In this document: positions 1-6,580 of the stretch, one piece after another
Position numbering within the stretch: the stretch's first letter is position 1
Layout of the letters: the number at the start of each line of letters is the position of its first letter
Assembly: GCA_938041725.1 (NCBI GenBank)
Contig: CALISX010000092.1
Coordinates: 1 to 9,463 of the forward strand
Source: an uncultured Lachnoanaerobaculum sp.
GTDB lineage: Bacteria; Bacillota; Clostridia; Lachnospirales; Lachnospiraceae
Direction of reading: 5' to 3'
DNA: 9,463 bases
Made by a program: the position numbers and the translations under genes
The notes under the pieces: model-generated
Told to the model about the DNA's origin: nothing
Seen by the model: the letters and a program-made list of their open reading frames with translations, nothing else
The model's database searches: none

Positions 1-32
1 TTTTAATGCCTTATTCCCGGCAGCTTCTTCCT

Positions 33-1445
33 TCACCCTTCCTTGGTATCCTCCCCGATCACAATCAGCTCCGTGCCGGTAAGTCTGGCAAACATGGCAA
101 TGTCCTCCCTGGTTAAGGCAGTGGAAACCACAGAGTGATGCCCTCCCCCGGCGCAGCACCAGGCGGCGGTGCCAATGGCAAAGTTTGGCTTATGACGGTA
201 CATGATTCGGGCCACAGGAAGCTTTGGCATGGGCTTTGGCTGTTTTACCAGCTCAATATCCGCACAGATCAGACGAAATCTGTCCCCCATATCCGACATG
301 GTCACCTGAATGCCCTCTCCTGTTATGCCGTCAAACACCAGTCTGGCCGGGTCTGCCTTGCCCCCGATGCCCAGGGGATGCACCTGGATCTCCGGCTTGT
401 GGGCAGCAAAGGCCGGTGGCACCTCCAGCATATGGGAGGCCAGCTCCAGCTCCTGGGTTAAATCATAGGTATAATCCTCAATAAAGCCGGTGGCACCCGG
501 TTCTCCCTTGGCCATTTCCATCAAAACAGCAGAAAGGGCAGAGGTTTTATAATCCCCCTCCGGGCCAAAGCCAATCCCCTTATCCATAAGGTTTTGTATG
601 GAAATACCCGGCAGCTGGGGGAGTCCATAGAGATCCTGGAAGGTATCGGTAAAGGCTCCTGTCCCGGTGCTGCTAAGGAAAATATCCAGAGCCGCCTCAA
701 TTTTTGCCTGCTCCCGTACTGCCTCCACCTGATGGGTCTTCATCACATATTTGGAGGTGTATTCCTCCATCTTTTGATCCACAGCCTCCTGGGTAACTTC
801 CTCATTCATAATCCTTACCAGATCTCCAATGGGGTAGTAATTGCACTCCCAGCCGTAGCGGATCTGACTTTCCACCCGGTCTCCGTCGGTTACAGCCACC
901 TGGCGCATGTTGTTGCCAAAACAGGCAATTTTTAAATCCTGGCAAAAGGCAATGGCCCTGGCCACCCTGGCAAAGCGGCGGATTTTACTGCATACCCTCT
1001 CATGCCGATAGTATCCCGCCGCCACCTCATGGGGAATGGCCATTCTGGCTAAAATAAAAGCCAGCTCCCGGTCTCCATGGGCCGATTGGTTCAGATTCAT
1101 AAAATCCATATCAATGGTGTTATAGGGTAACTTCTCGTTAAACTGGGTATGTAAATGTAAAATAGGCTTGTATAAAATCTTCAGTCCCTTGATCCACATT
1201 TTGGCAGGGGAGAAGGTATGCATCCACAAAATCACCCCCACACAGTCCTTATCCGTATTGGCTCTTTCACAGTTTTCCACGCAGATTTTGGCGTTTTCCA
1301 CTGTAGGCAAAACCTCCACCCGTACCAGATCCTTTAAGGCTCCGTCTAAAAAGTCCCCTACCTCCCTGCCGTTTTTGGCCACCTGCCGAAGGGCCTCCTC
1401 TCCATAAAGGTCCTGGCTGCCCACCAAAAGATACAGTTTTTTCAT
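33..1445 (-). CDS. araA: L-arabinose isomerase
   Basis: Cytoplasmic enzyme that interconverts L-arabinose and L-ribulose, the first step of the bacterial arabinose route to xylulose 5-phosphate. The 470-residue protein is collinear with the AraA family (usually about 470 to 500 residues). Recognisable blocks are LHTQFNEKLPYNTIDMDFMN (98-117) followed by LNQSAHGDRE, then GPEGDYKTSAL (294-304), FIEDYTY (321-327), ASHMLEV (336-342) and AGGGHHSVVSTAL (432-444). By homology to E. coli AraA the manganese ligands should be Glu296, Glu323, His338 and one of His436/His437; all are present. The start has an AAAGGAG ribosome binding site five bases upstream. It lies 15 bases after a permease stop, so it is the last visible gene of the sugar-import operon. 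The family call is firm; activity on other sugars (for example D-galactose) is a known side reaction of AraA and cannot be judged here. Confidence 0.96.
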   Translation of the reverse strand: MKKLYLLVGSQDLYGEEALRQVAKNGREVGDFLDGALKDLVRVEVLPTVENAKICVENCERANTDKDCVGVILWMHTFSPAKMWIKGLKILYKPILHLHTQFNEKLPYNTIDMDFMNLNQSAHGDRELAFILARMAIPHEVAAGYYRHERVCSKIRRFARVARAIAFCQDLKIACFGNNMRQVAVTDGDRVESQIRYGWECNYYPIGDLVRIMNEEVTQEAVDQKMEEYTSKYVMKTHQVEAVREQAKIEAALDIFLSSTGTGAFTDTFQDLYGLPQLPGISIQNLMDKGIGFGPEGDYKTSALSAVLMEMAKGEPGATGFIEDYTYDLTQELELASHMLEVPPAFAAHKPEIQVHPLGIGGKADPARLVFDGITGEGIQVTMSDMGDRFRLICADIELVKQPKPMPKLPVARIMYRHKPNFAIGTAAWCCAGGGHHSVVSTALTREDIAMFARLTGTELIVIGEDTKEG

Positions 1446-1460
1446 GTTGACTCCTTTGCT

Positions 1461-2420
1461 CTACTTTATAACACTAAGGGACGCTCTGTCCGCAAACACC
1501 GCTACAAATACCAAAAATACAATGCCTTGAATCAGCTGCATCAGCTGGGTCGAAAAACCCATCATGTTTAAACCGCTGCTTAAAATAACATACAACAGGG
1601 ATCCCACCACAATGTTTTCAAACCTTACCTTGGCACCGCCGGAAATGGGCATGCCTCCCAGTACCAAAGCAATGAGGATCTGGGTCTCCAGCTGGCTTCC
1701 TCCTGAGGAGGTAACAGAACCCACCTTAATGACATTAATAAAAGCAGCAAAACCAGTGAGGGCTCCGGCCAGTACATACAGTAAAAGCTTCATCCGATCT
1801 GTTCGGATTCCTGCAAACATGGCCGCCTTTTCCCCGGCTCCAATGGCCTTTAGATACCGTCCGAACTTGGTAAAGCGGAAAATCAAAAAGGCAATCATCA
1901 GTACCGCCGCTGCCAGAGCCGCCTTTAAAGCTGCATTGTCCAAAAGAATCAGCCCTGCTGCCCCTGTTACCGGGGCATTGGTAGTGAGATATTTGATCAC
2001 CCCCCGAAGTAAAAACATGGTGCATATGGTTACAATAAAGGACTGAATTTTTCGGTTTACATAGAAAAATCCGTTTATTCCCCCAATCAAGGCCCCGGTG
2101 GCAATGCCCCCCAGCACCGCCAGGGGCAGGTTGATCTTTGACAAAAAACATACCACAATGGAGGACAGTCCCAGAATAGAGCCCTGGGAAAAATCCAGCC
2201 CCCCCACCGTCATGATGAAAAAAACCCCGGTGGCACTGATTAAAAGCACATAGGCCTGGGACATCACCAAAGAAAGGTTATTCATCATCCGCCACCCTGT
2301 CAGCAGATTAAACAGTATAAAAACAAAGACCAGCCCCAGAATGGGCAAAAGGGTGCGAACCATTCCCATGTCCAGGGAAAATTTTCTTCCGGTTCCCGGA
2401 ACCGCTTCCTTCTCCTTCAT
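1461..2420 (-). CDS. Sugar ABC transporter permease (RbsC/BPD_transp_2 type), downstream copy
   Basis: Inner-membrane channel subunit of a carbohydrate importer, 319 residues, with many hydrophobic helices starting around residue 22. Family hallmarks are visible: the GGLDFSQGSILGLSS loop (about 73-87, matching the GGIDLSVGS type block of RbsC), the cytoplasmic AIGAGEKAAMFAGI segment that contacts the ATPase (about 192-205), and the LVLGGMPISGG loop (about 253-263). It differs clearly from the other permease in the operon, so the transporter probably uses a heterodimeric channel, as in the YtfT/YjfF pair of E. coli. The start is set by AGGAGG four bases upstream, which overlaps the stop codon of the ATPase gene and suggests translational coupling. 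The substrate is inferred to be L-arabinose or a related pentose from the adjacent araA, not from the protein itself. Confidence 0.93.
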   Translation of the reverse strand: MKEKEAVPGTGRKFSLDMGMVRTLLPILGLVFVFILFNLLTGWRMMNNLSLVMSQAYVLLISATGVFFIMTVGGLDFSQGSILGLSSIVVCFLSKINLPLAVLGGIATGALIGGINGFFYVNRKIQSFIVTICTMFLLRGVIKYLTTNAPVTGAAGLILLDNAALKAALAAAVLMIAFLIFRFTKFGRYLKAIGAGEKAAMFAGIRTDRMKLLLYVLAGALTGFAAFINVIKVGSVTSSGGSQLETQILIALVLGGMPISGGAKVRFENIVVGSLLYVILSSGLNMMGFSTQLMQLIQGIVFLVFVAVFADRASLSVIK

Positions 2421-2424
2421 AGAA

Positions 2425-2431
2425 CCTCCTA
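2425..2431 (-). promoter_or_regulatory. Stop-codon-embedded ribosome binding site (TAGGAGG)
   Basis: The TAG stop of the ATPase gene is the first part of the Shine-Dalgarno TAGGAGG for the downstream permease, with the ATG four bases later. This fixes the permease start and suggests that ribosomes finishing the ATPase re-initiate on the permease. Confidence 0.85.
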
Positions 2432-3928
2432 AACCATCATGGAAATCAGGGCGTTTTCATCCAGACCTTCACTGCGAAGAATCTCTCCCCCCATGTATCC
2501 GTCCTTCATAATAATAACCCGATCGCACATACCAATCAGCTCCATCAGCTCCTCAGAAATCATAATAATGGATTTGCCCTGCTTGCGCATGGCGTCCATC
2601 AGCTGGTAAATATCCTGTTTTACCTTGATGTCAATCCCTCTGGTGGGACTGTCCAATACCACAATATCCGAATCCCTGCCAATCCAGCGGGCCAGCACCA
2701 CCTTTTGCTTGTTGCCTCCAGACAGCTGGGAAACAAACTGGTCCACGTTCACCATTTTTACAGACATTTTTCTGGCATAGGTATCTGCAAAGCTCCGCAG
2801 GGTTTTGTCCTGCAAAATCCCCGGGCCTGTGGAAAGCCTGTCCAAAGAGGGGAGACAGATATTGTCCCCGATGGACTGGTTCATCACCACCGACTCATTG
2901 TCCCTGTCCTTAGAGGTATAGGCAATGGAATGGCGGATGGCCGTGGGAATGTCTGTAATCAAAGTGCCGTCTGCCAGCTTCACCTCCCCCTGCCTGTCAT
3001 AGGATGCCCCGAAAATCGCCTTGCCGATTTCATGCATACCGGATTCTGACAAGCCTCCAAATCCCAGGATCTCTCCCTTGTGAAGTTCAAAACTTACATC
3101 ATGGATTTTTCCCGGCACCGTGACATTTTTTACATGAAGGGTTACCTCCTTGGAGATCTCCTCCCCGTAATCGGTACGGTAATAGCTTCCTGCCAGTTCC
3201 CTGCCCACCATCAGCTTTTTCAGATCCTCCTCAGTGACCTCTCGGGCCTTCACTGTATCAATATAGATCCCGTCCCGCAAAATAGTAATGGTGTCGGATT
3301 TTTCCAAAATCTCCGGCAGATCATGGGAAATAAAAATCACCGTATTTCCTTCTTTTTTAATCCGCTCCATATGCTTATACAGCTCATGGCGGCCCTCCTG
3401 GGACAGAGCGGTGGTGGTTTCATCAATCACCAGAATCCTGGGGTGGAAATAGGTGGCCTTTACTATCTCCACCAGCTTTCTGTCCTCGAAATTATACTCG
3501 TCAATCATATGGGAGGCCTTGATTCTTCCAAAGCCATATTCCTCCAAAAGTTCGTTGGCTCTTTTGACCATGGCATTGGTATTTTTAATGCCGAATTTCA
3601 CAAACAGGTTTTCATGCCCCAGAAAAATATTTTCCGCCACTGTCAGACCGGAAAGGGTGCCCAGTTCCTGCACTATAATGGAAATCCCTGCATCATTGGC
3701 CTCCACCTGGTTTTTTGGATGTACCTCCCTGCCATCCAGAATGAATTTCCCGCTGTCAATGGTATAAATCCCTGTAAGCATGTTGGTGAGGGTGGACTTT
3801 CCCGATCCATTCTCCCCGATCAGGGCATGTACCTCCCCTGGAGCCACTGTAAAGGAAACATCATTTACCGCCTTGGTAATGCCGAAGGTTTTACAAATAT
3901 GTTCTATTTTTAATCTAACTTTTTGCAT
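2429..3928 (-). CDS. Sugar ABC transporter ATP-binding protein (RbsA/MglA type, two ABC domains)
   Basis: Energising subunit of the sugar importer, 499 residues with two fused nucleotide-binding domains. Domain 1 has Walker A GENGSGKS (38-45), Q-loop Gln87, a degenerate signature YNFEDRKLVEIVKA (145-158), Walker B ILVIDE (165-170) followed by Thr rather than the usual Pro, and H-loop His202. Domain 2 has a Walker A lacking the GK(S/T) core (GGLSESGMHE, 291-300), a good signature QLSGGNKQK (401-409), and Walker B IVVLDSPTRGID, in which Ser427 replaces the catalytic glutamate. A frame open further upstream to 4138 is not real: those 70 residues overlap the upstream permease and do not resemble the family. 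ATG 3928 has AGGAGG four bases before it and begins the typical MQKVRLKIEHICKTFG domain. The gene sits between two permeases, eight bases from the upstream one. Confidence 0.95.
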   Translation of the reverse strand: MQKVRLKIEHICKTFGITKAVNDVSFTVAPGEVHALIGENGSGKSTLTNMLTGIYTIDSGKFILDGREVHPKNQVEANDAGISIIVQELGTLSGLTVAENIFLGHENLFVKFGIKNTNAMVKRANELLEEYGFGRIKASHMIDEYNFEDRKLVEIVKATYFHPRILVIDETTTALSQEGRHELYKHMERIKKEGNTVIFISHDLPEILEKSDTITILRDGIYIDTVKAREVTEEDLKKLMVGRELAGSYYRTDYGEEISKEVTLHVKNVTVPGKIHDVSFELHKGEILGFGGLSESGMHEIGKAIFGASYDRQGEVKLADGTLITDIPTAIRHSIAYTSKDRDNESVVMNQSIGDNICLPSLDRLSTGPGILQDKTLRSFADTYARKMSVKMVNVDQFVSQLSGGNKQKVVLARWIGRDSDIVVLDSPTRGIDIKVKQDIYQLMDAMRKQGKSIIMISEELMELIGMCDRVIIMKDGYMGGEILRSEGLDENALISMMV

Positions 3929-3932
3929 ATTC

Positions 3933-3939
3933 CCTCCTA
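3933..3939 (-). promoter_or_regulatory. Stop-codon-embedded ribosome binding site (TAGGAGG) of the ATPase gene
   Basis: The TAG stop of the upstream permease is fused to AGGAGG, with the ATG at 3928 four bases downstream. This site decides the ATPase start over the much longer open frame and repeats the arrangement at the next junction (2425-2431). Confidence 0.85.
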
Positions 3940-4905
3940 TTTTACAATGTCCCCTTTGTGCACTCTGGTGGTTAAAGTAATGATCACCAAAAGCGCCAGA
4001 CCAGTAATGACATCCTGTACTGCTGTGGGGGCTCCCAAAGCAATAAATCCAAAAAAGATAATATTGATTACAAATTCTCCGATGATAGTGGCCTGAAGAG
4101 GAATGCCGTATTTTTTGAAGGCCAGTCCAAAAAAGCATCCCATGGTGGGAATAAAATTCCGGCTCATAGAGCTCATGCCCGTTACCGCCACCATGGAGGA
4201 ACCGTAACTGATGGTGAGGATGGCCATGATGCCCAGGAAGGCTCCAGAAATCACAAAGGCCAGTACCTTGTATTTATTGGTATCAATACCCATGTTCTTT
4301 GCTACAAATTCATTGCTGCCAATGGCATAGGTATAGGTGCCTACCTTGGTATAGTTTAAAATCACCGCCGCCAGTAAAAAGGCAGCAATGGCCAGAAGAA
4401 TGTCTCCGGGCATCCGTCCGAACATCCGCAAATCAGAGGGCAAAGTCTGTTCCACTCCCCCTGCAATATAATTGGCCAGGGACTCATAAATCAACGCCAG
4501 ACCCGTGGTAACGATCATGGAGGGAATTCTTAGCTTCACATAGAAGGTTCCATTTAAAAATCCCACCAAAGTGCCTGTCAGGATGCAGCCTGCCGCCAGA
4601 CCAAAATACCCCATGCCAAAGCGGGAGGCAAAGACGCTTCCCACAATGGCAGAAAGCATAATATTGGCTCCGATGGAAAAATCAAACATGCCCATTACCA
4701 TGACAAAGTAGAATCCCACTGCTCCCGTAGTAGCTATCAGACTGGCCTGAAAGTAGCTCATCATATTGGAAACGGAACCGAAATTTCCAGGCGTCAGTAT
4801 TTTAAAGATAATCCAGGAGGCCAGAACAAGTCCCACCAAAATAAGATATCCCCGAAGTCTGCCGGACATCCTTTGTTTTCCAATGGTTGCTGGTGCAGCA
4901 TTCAT
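3937..4905 (-). CDS. Sugar ABC transporter permease (RbsC/BPD_transp_2 type), upstream copy
   Basis: Second channel subunit of the importer, 322 residues, strongly hydrophobic from about residue 19 onwards with a short charged N terminus. Family blocks are MGMFDFSIGANIMLSAIVGS (about 71-90, equivalent to the GGIDLSVGS block), LVGFLNGTFYVKLRIPSMIV (about 113-132), and the ATPase-coupling segment AIGSNEFVAKNMGID (about 194-208). The late loop reads MGCFFGLAFKKYGIP rather than the common VVLGGTSLxGG type, so this copy is the more divergent of the two. Start choice: ATG 4905 has GGAAAGGGA five bases upstream; an ATG four bases earlier (4909) is out of frame. The gene follows the binding-protein gene after a 137-base structured gap and runs into the ATPase gene with eight bases between. 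Family certain; substrate inferred. Confidence 0.92.
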   Translation of the reverse strand: MNAAPATIGKQRMSGRLRGYLILVGLVLASWIIFKILTPGNFGSVSNMMSYFQASLIATTGAVGFYFVMVMGMFDFSIGANIMLSAIVGSVFASRFGMGYFGLAAGCILTGTLVGFLNGTFYVKLRIPSMIVTTGLALIYESLANYIAGGVEQTLPSDLRMFGRMPGDILLAIAAFLLAAVILNYTKVGTYTYAIGSNEFVAKNMGIDTNKYKVLAFVISGAFLGIMAILTISYGSSMVAVTGMSSMSRNFIPTMGCFFGLAFKKYGIPLQATIIGEFVINIIFFGFIALGAPTAVQDVITGLALLVIITLTTRVHKGDIVK

Positions 4906-4923
4906 ACATTTCCCTTTCCGTAA

Positions 4924-4985
4924 TGGGGCTTTGAAAGCCCTTCCATCCCACTGCTCCCTGAATGCGGAAGGCTTGCCAAAGCCCC
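4924..4985 (-). promoter_or_regulatory. Intercistronic stem-loop 2, just upstream of the permease start
   Basis: Read as mRNA, GGGGCTTTG (4985 to 4977) pairs perfectly with CAAAGCCCC (4932 to 4924). Inside it AGCCTTCC can pair with GGAAGGGCT through one bulged G, making a long interrupted stem around a loop of about 21 bases. A competing small hairpin, GGGCTT/AAGCCC, forms from the left arm alone (4926-4940). No U-tract follows, so it is not an intrinsic terminator. It ends about 14 bases before the permease ribosome binding site ends and could stabilise or process the mRNA or influence permease translation. Confidence 0.6.
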
Positions 4986-4990
4986 GGTAC

Positions 4991-5026
4991 TGCCCCAGTG
5001 ATCTCTCATAGAAGATCTATGGGGCA
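4991..5026 (-). promoter_or_regulatory. Intercistronic stem-loop 1, after the binding-protein stop
   Basis: Seven perfect outer pairs (TGCCCCA with TGGGGCA, 4991-4997 and 5020-5026), a 2x2 internal loop, then five inner pairs (GATCT with AGATC, 5000-5004 and 5013-5017) around an eight-base loop. It begins 17 bases after the stop codon and is not followed by a U-run. This is the typical position for a 3' stabilising hairpin that protects the binding-protein portion of a polycistronic message. Confidence 0.65.
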
Positions 5027-5042
5027 CCATATGTCACTGCTT

Positions 5043-6257
5043 TTATTTTGTCCGGGCCTTGGCATCCTCAATGGAGAGCTTTGCGGCTGCAGCCTTTAAA
5101 TCCTCCAGACTCAGCTCTGCCATGGCCTTTAATTCCTCCTCTGTATAGGGCAGCTGATCCACGAAATATTTTTCATAATCAGCGTAGTCCTCAGGGGAGG
5201 ATACATAGAGATAGGGGAAGGGTACATCCTCAAACTTCCCATTCAGCTGTGTATAATTTCCCTTAATGGCATTGTATACCATCATAAAAGCAAAGAGAGG
5301 ATCACAGTAATGTCCCCCGGATTCCCCTGCCATGGATCCATTTGCCAGCCTCTCTCCCAGATCCGGCAAAAAGTCTGTGGACACAATGGCAATCTCCTGG
5401 GTCTTTCCCGCTCTTTCCACCGCTGCAATGGCCCCCTGAAGGGGATCCCCGCCGCCCCCTGCCGGAATCAAAGCATCCAGGGTGGGATCTGCTGCCATCA
5501 AGGCCTCCGCTGCCTTGGAGCCGCCCTCCGAGGATGTGCCTGCATACTGGGGCTCGGAAAGCTTGGCCTGATCATCGGGATGCTCCTTGTTCCACTTTTC
5601 CACACCGGCCTTATAGCCTTCCCATCTTCCCAGCCAGGTGGCATCTCCCTGCTCCCAGCCGATGAGTCCAATGTTTCTCTTGCCCTTATCCAAAAGGATC
5701 TGCACCAGCTTTTCTCCGTTTTCCGGCTCATTCTCATGCACGGCGCCAATGTAATAGGGAGAGTCCATGGCCATTTTGTAAATATCTGCGCTGTTTTCCT
5801 GGTTGATCACTCTAAAGAACTGAGCCAGGTACACCTTGTTGTCATTGCAGGTTTTGATGGCAGAGGTCATTTCCGAATCCGAAGAATTGCAGATAATAAT
5901 GCCCTGGCATCCTGCCGCTGCCAGCTGCTCCACAGAGGAGGTTACCTTTTCCGAAACATGTCCCTGATCCACATACTGCACCTGTACCCCCAGGGATTTG
6001 GCAGCCTCATCCAAAACCTTCTTGCACTGGGAGCCCAGCACATCTGTGGAGGACCAGATAGATACTCCGATTTTAATATCCTTGTTGTCAATACTTCCTG
6101 TCTGGGCGCTGCCCTGCTCTCCTCCAGACTGGGAGGCCCCGCCCTCCCCTGCTGCAGAGGATCCTCCGCCTCCTGCACTGGATCCGCAGGCTGTAAGAGA
6201 TGCCAACATTGCTGCGGTCAGTATGAACGCCGCTGCTTTCTTCATTGTTTTTTTCAT
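5043..6257 (-). CDS. Sugar-binding lipoprotein of the ABC importer (Peripla_BP_4/RbsB-like)
   Basis: Extracellular substrate receptor, 404 residues. MKKTMKKAAAFILTAAMLAS followed by LTAC is a lipoprotein signal with the lipidated cysteine at residue 24. A Gly/Ser/Ala-rich linker (25-56) tethers the domain to the membrane. The mature part opens with DIKIGVSIWSSTD (60-72), followed by the QLAAAGCQGIIICNSSDSE block (111-129) and ALIPAGGGGDPLQGAIAAVERAGK (262-285), typical of periplasmic-binding-protein-like sugar receptors. The C-terminal 35 residues are helical and charged. A longer in-frame start at 6296 is possible, but ATG 6257 has AAGGAGG eight bases upstream and starts exactly at the signal peptide. 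It is the first gene of the operon, separated from the permeases by two stem-loops. The ligand is probably L-arabinose or an arabinose-containing sugar, judged only from araA nearby. Confidence 0.93.
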   Translation of the reverse strand: MKKTMKKAAAFILTAAMLASLTACGSSAGGGGSSAAGEGGASQSGGEQGSAQTGSIDNKDIKIGVSIWSSTDVLGSQCKKVLDEAAKSLGVQVQYVDQGHVSEKVTSSVEQLAAAGCQGIIICNSSDSEMTSAIKTCNDNKVYLAQFFRVINQENSADIYKMAMDSPYYIGAVHENEPENGEKLVQILLDKGKRNIGLIGWEQGDATWLGRWEGYKAGVEKWNKEHPDDQAKLSEPQYAGTSSEGGSKAAEALMAADPTLDALIPAGGGGDPLQGAIAAVERAGKTQEIAIVSTDFLPDLGERLANGSMAGESGGHYCDPLFAFMMVYNAIKGNYTQLNGKFEDVPFPYLYVSSPEDYADYEKYFVDQLPYTEEELKAMAELSLEDLKAAAAKLSIEDAKARTK

Positions 6258-6265
6258 AAAAAACT

Positions 6266-6272
6266 CCTCCTT
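6266..6272 (-). promoter_or_regulatory. Ribosome binding site of the sugar-binding lipoprotein gene
   Basis: AAGGAGG eight bases before ATG 6257. It selects this start over the in-frame ATG at 6296, which would add 13 charged residues in front of the signal peptide. Confidence 0.85.
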
Positions 6273-6335
6273 GTACTCCTTTGTTTTTAAAACCAATGCT
6301 CTGTCCTTAGTCTAGGGAAAATCCAAAAAAAATAC

Positions 6336-6356
6336 AAGTATGGTACAGATATACTT
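6336..6356. repeat. 21-bp inverted repeat, candidate operator
   Basis: AAGTAT (6336-6341) and ATACTT (6351-6356) are perfect inverted arms nine bases apart, about 80 bases before the binding-protein start. The left arm extended to AAGTATGGT recurs in inverted form as ACCATACTT at 6438-6446, about 100 bases upstream. Size and position suit a dimeric repressor or activator site, but the sequence is AT-rich and chance cannot be excluded. Confidence 0.4.
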
Positions 6357-6414
6357 TGCAAATAAGTTGTACTGTTTTTTCGATTTGTTCTGGATTTTTA
6401 AACAACAAAAAATA

Positions 6415-6426
6415 TGGCATTATGAC
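6415..6426. repeat. Direct repeat copy 1 (TGGCATTATGAC)
   Basis: TGGCATTATGAC here matches TGGCGATTATGAC at 6474-6486 except for one inserted G. The copies are about 60 bases apart in the same orientation, upstream of the sugar operon. They could be half-sites for an activator. Confidence 0.4.
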
Positions 6427-6473
6427 TTTAACATAACACCATACTTTCAAAAACGCTCTTGCCACTTTTTAAT

Positions 6474-6486
6474 TGGCGATTATGAC
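6474..6486. repeat. Direct repeat copy 2 (TGGCGATTATGAC)
   Basis: Second copy of the element at 6415-6426, one base longer. It directly abuts the palindrome at 6487-6504. Confidence 0.4.
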
Positions 6487-6504
6487 GGTTTTTCCAGAAA
6501 AACC
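6487..6504. repeat. Palindrome GGTTTTTCCAGAAAAACC
   Basis: Seven-base perfect arms around CCAG. On the plus strand it is followed by TTTTGTTTT and would resemble a terminator, but nothing is transcribed that way here. On the transcribed strand it lacks a U-tract. An operator or a chance AT-rich palindrome are both possible. Confidence 0.35.
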
Positions 6505-6517
6505 TTTTGTTTTCGAC

Positions 6518-6566
6518 AAAATATACAATACAACTTGCAAGCTGTCCCATAGATGGGCAAAGCTGC
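6518..6566 (-). terminator. Weak intrinsic terminator candidate after the YtrABC-like cassette
   Basis: About 15 bases after the permease stop, CCCAT and ATGGG (6546-6550, 6553-6557) form a hairpin, lengthened by AGCT/AGCT (6540-6543, 6561-6564) across a small internal loop. The transcribed strand then runs through an interrupted T-rich stretch ending in TATATTTT. The stem is short and the T-run broken, so termination may be partial. Confidence 0.35.
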
Positions 6567-6580
6567 GACTCCTGCTCCCA

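Larger units (their letters stand above)
6258..6580 (-). promoter_or_regulatory. Upstream regulatory region of the sugar operon (no gene)
   Basis: A 323-base AT-rich stretch without a credible reading frame. It must contain the end of the upstream transcript and the promoter of the sugar operon. I see no good -35/-10 pair at normal spacing: CATAAT boxes near 6421 and 6481 and TTGCAA near 6356-6361 lack partners, which would fit an activator-dependent promoter. Several repeats listed separately (6336-6356, 6415-6426, 6474-6486, 6487-6504) could be regulator sites. I found no convincing catabolite-repression (cre) box and no recognisable riboswitch. Confidence 0.5.

Noticed and set aside
3929..4138. 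70-residue N-terminal extension of the ATPase reading frame
   Set aside because: It lies entirely over the end of the upstream permease in another frame, is not ABC-like, and the ATG at 3928 has a strong ribosome binding site.
4924..5026. Intrinsic terminator between the binding-protein and permease genes
   Set aside because: Both stem-loops are strong, but neither is followed by a U-run, so full termination is unlikely.
5310..6290. Long plus-strand open frame of 326 codons
   Set aside because: It is the antisense shadow of the binding-protein gene; the composition (many Cys, His, Gly) and lack of any family feature argue against a real gene. Other plus-strand frames were rejected likewise.
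6258..6296. Longer start of the sugar-binding protein at 6296
   Set aside because: It would place 13 mostly charged residues before the lipoprotein signal peptide; ATG 6257 has AAGGAGG at good spacing.
6438..6465. Catabolite-responsive element near AAAACGCTCTTG
   Set aside because: It keeps the central CG but fails the TG and CA positions of the cre consensus in either orientation.
6487..6510. Plus-strand intrinsic terminator (palindrome followed by TTTTGTTTT)
   Set aside because: No plus-strand gene precedes it; on the minus strand the palindrome lacks a downstream U-tract.
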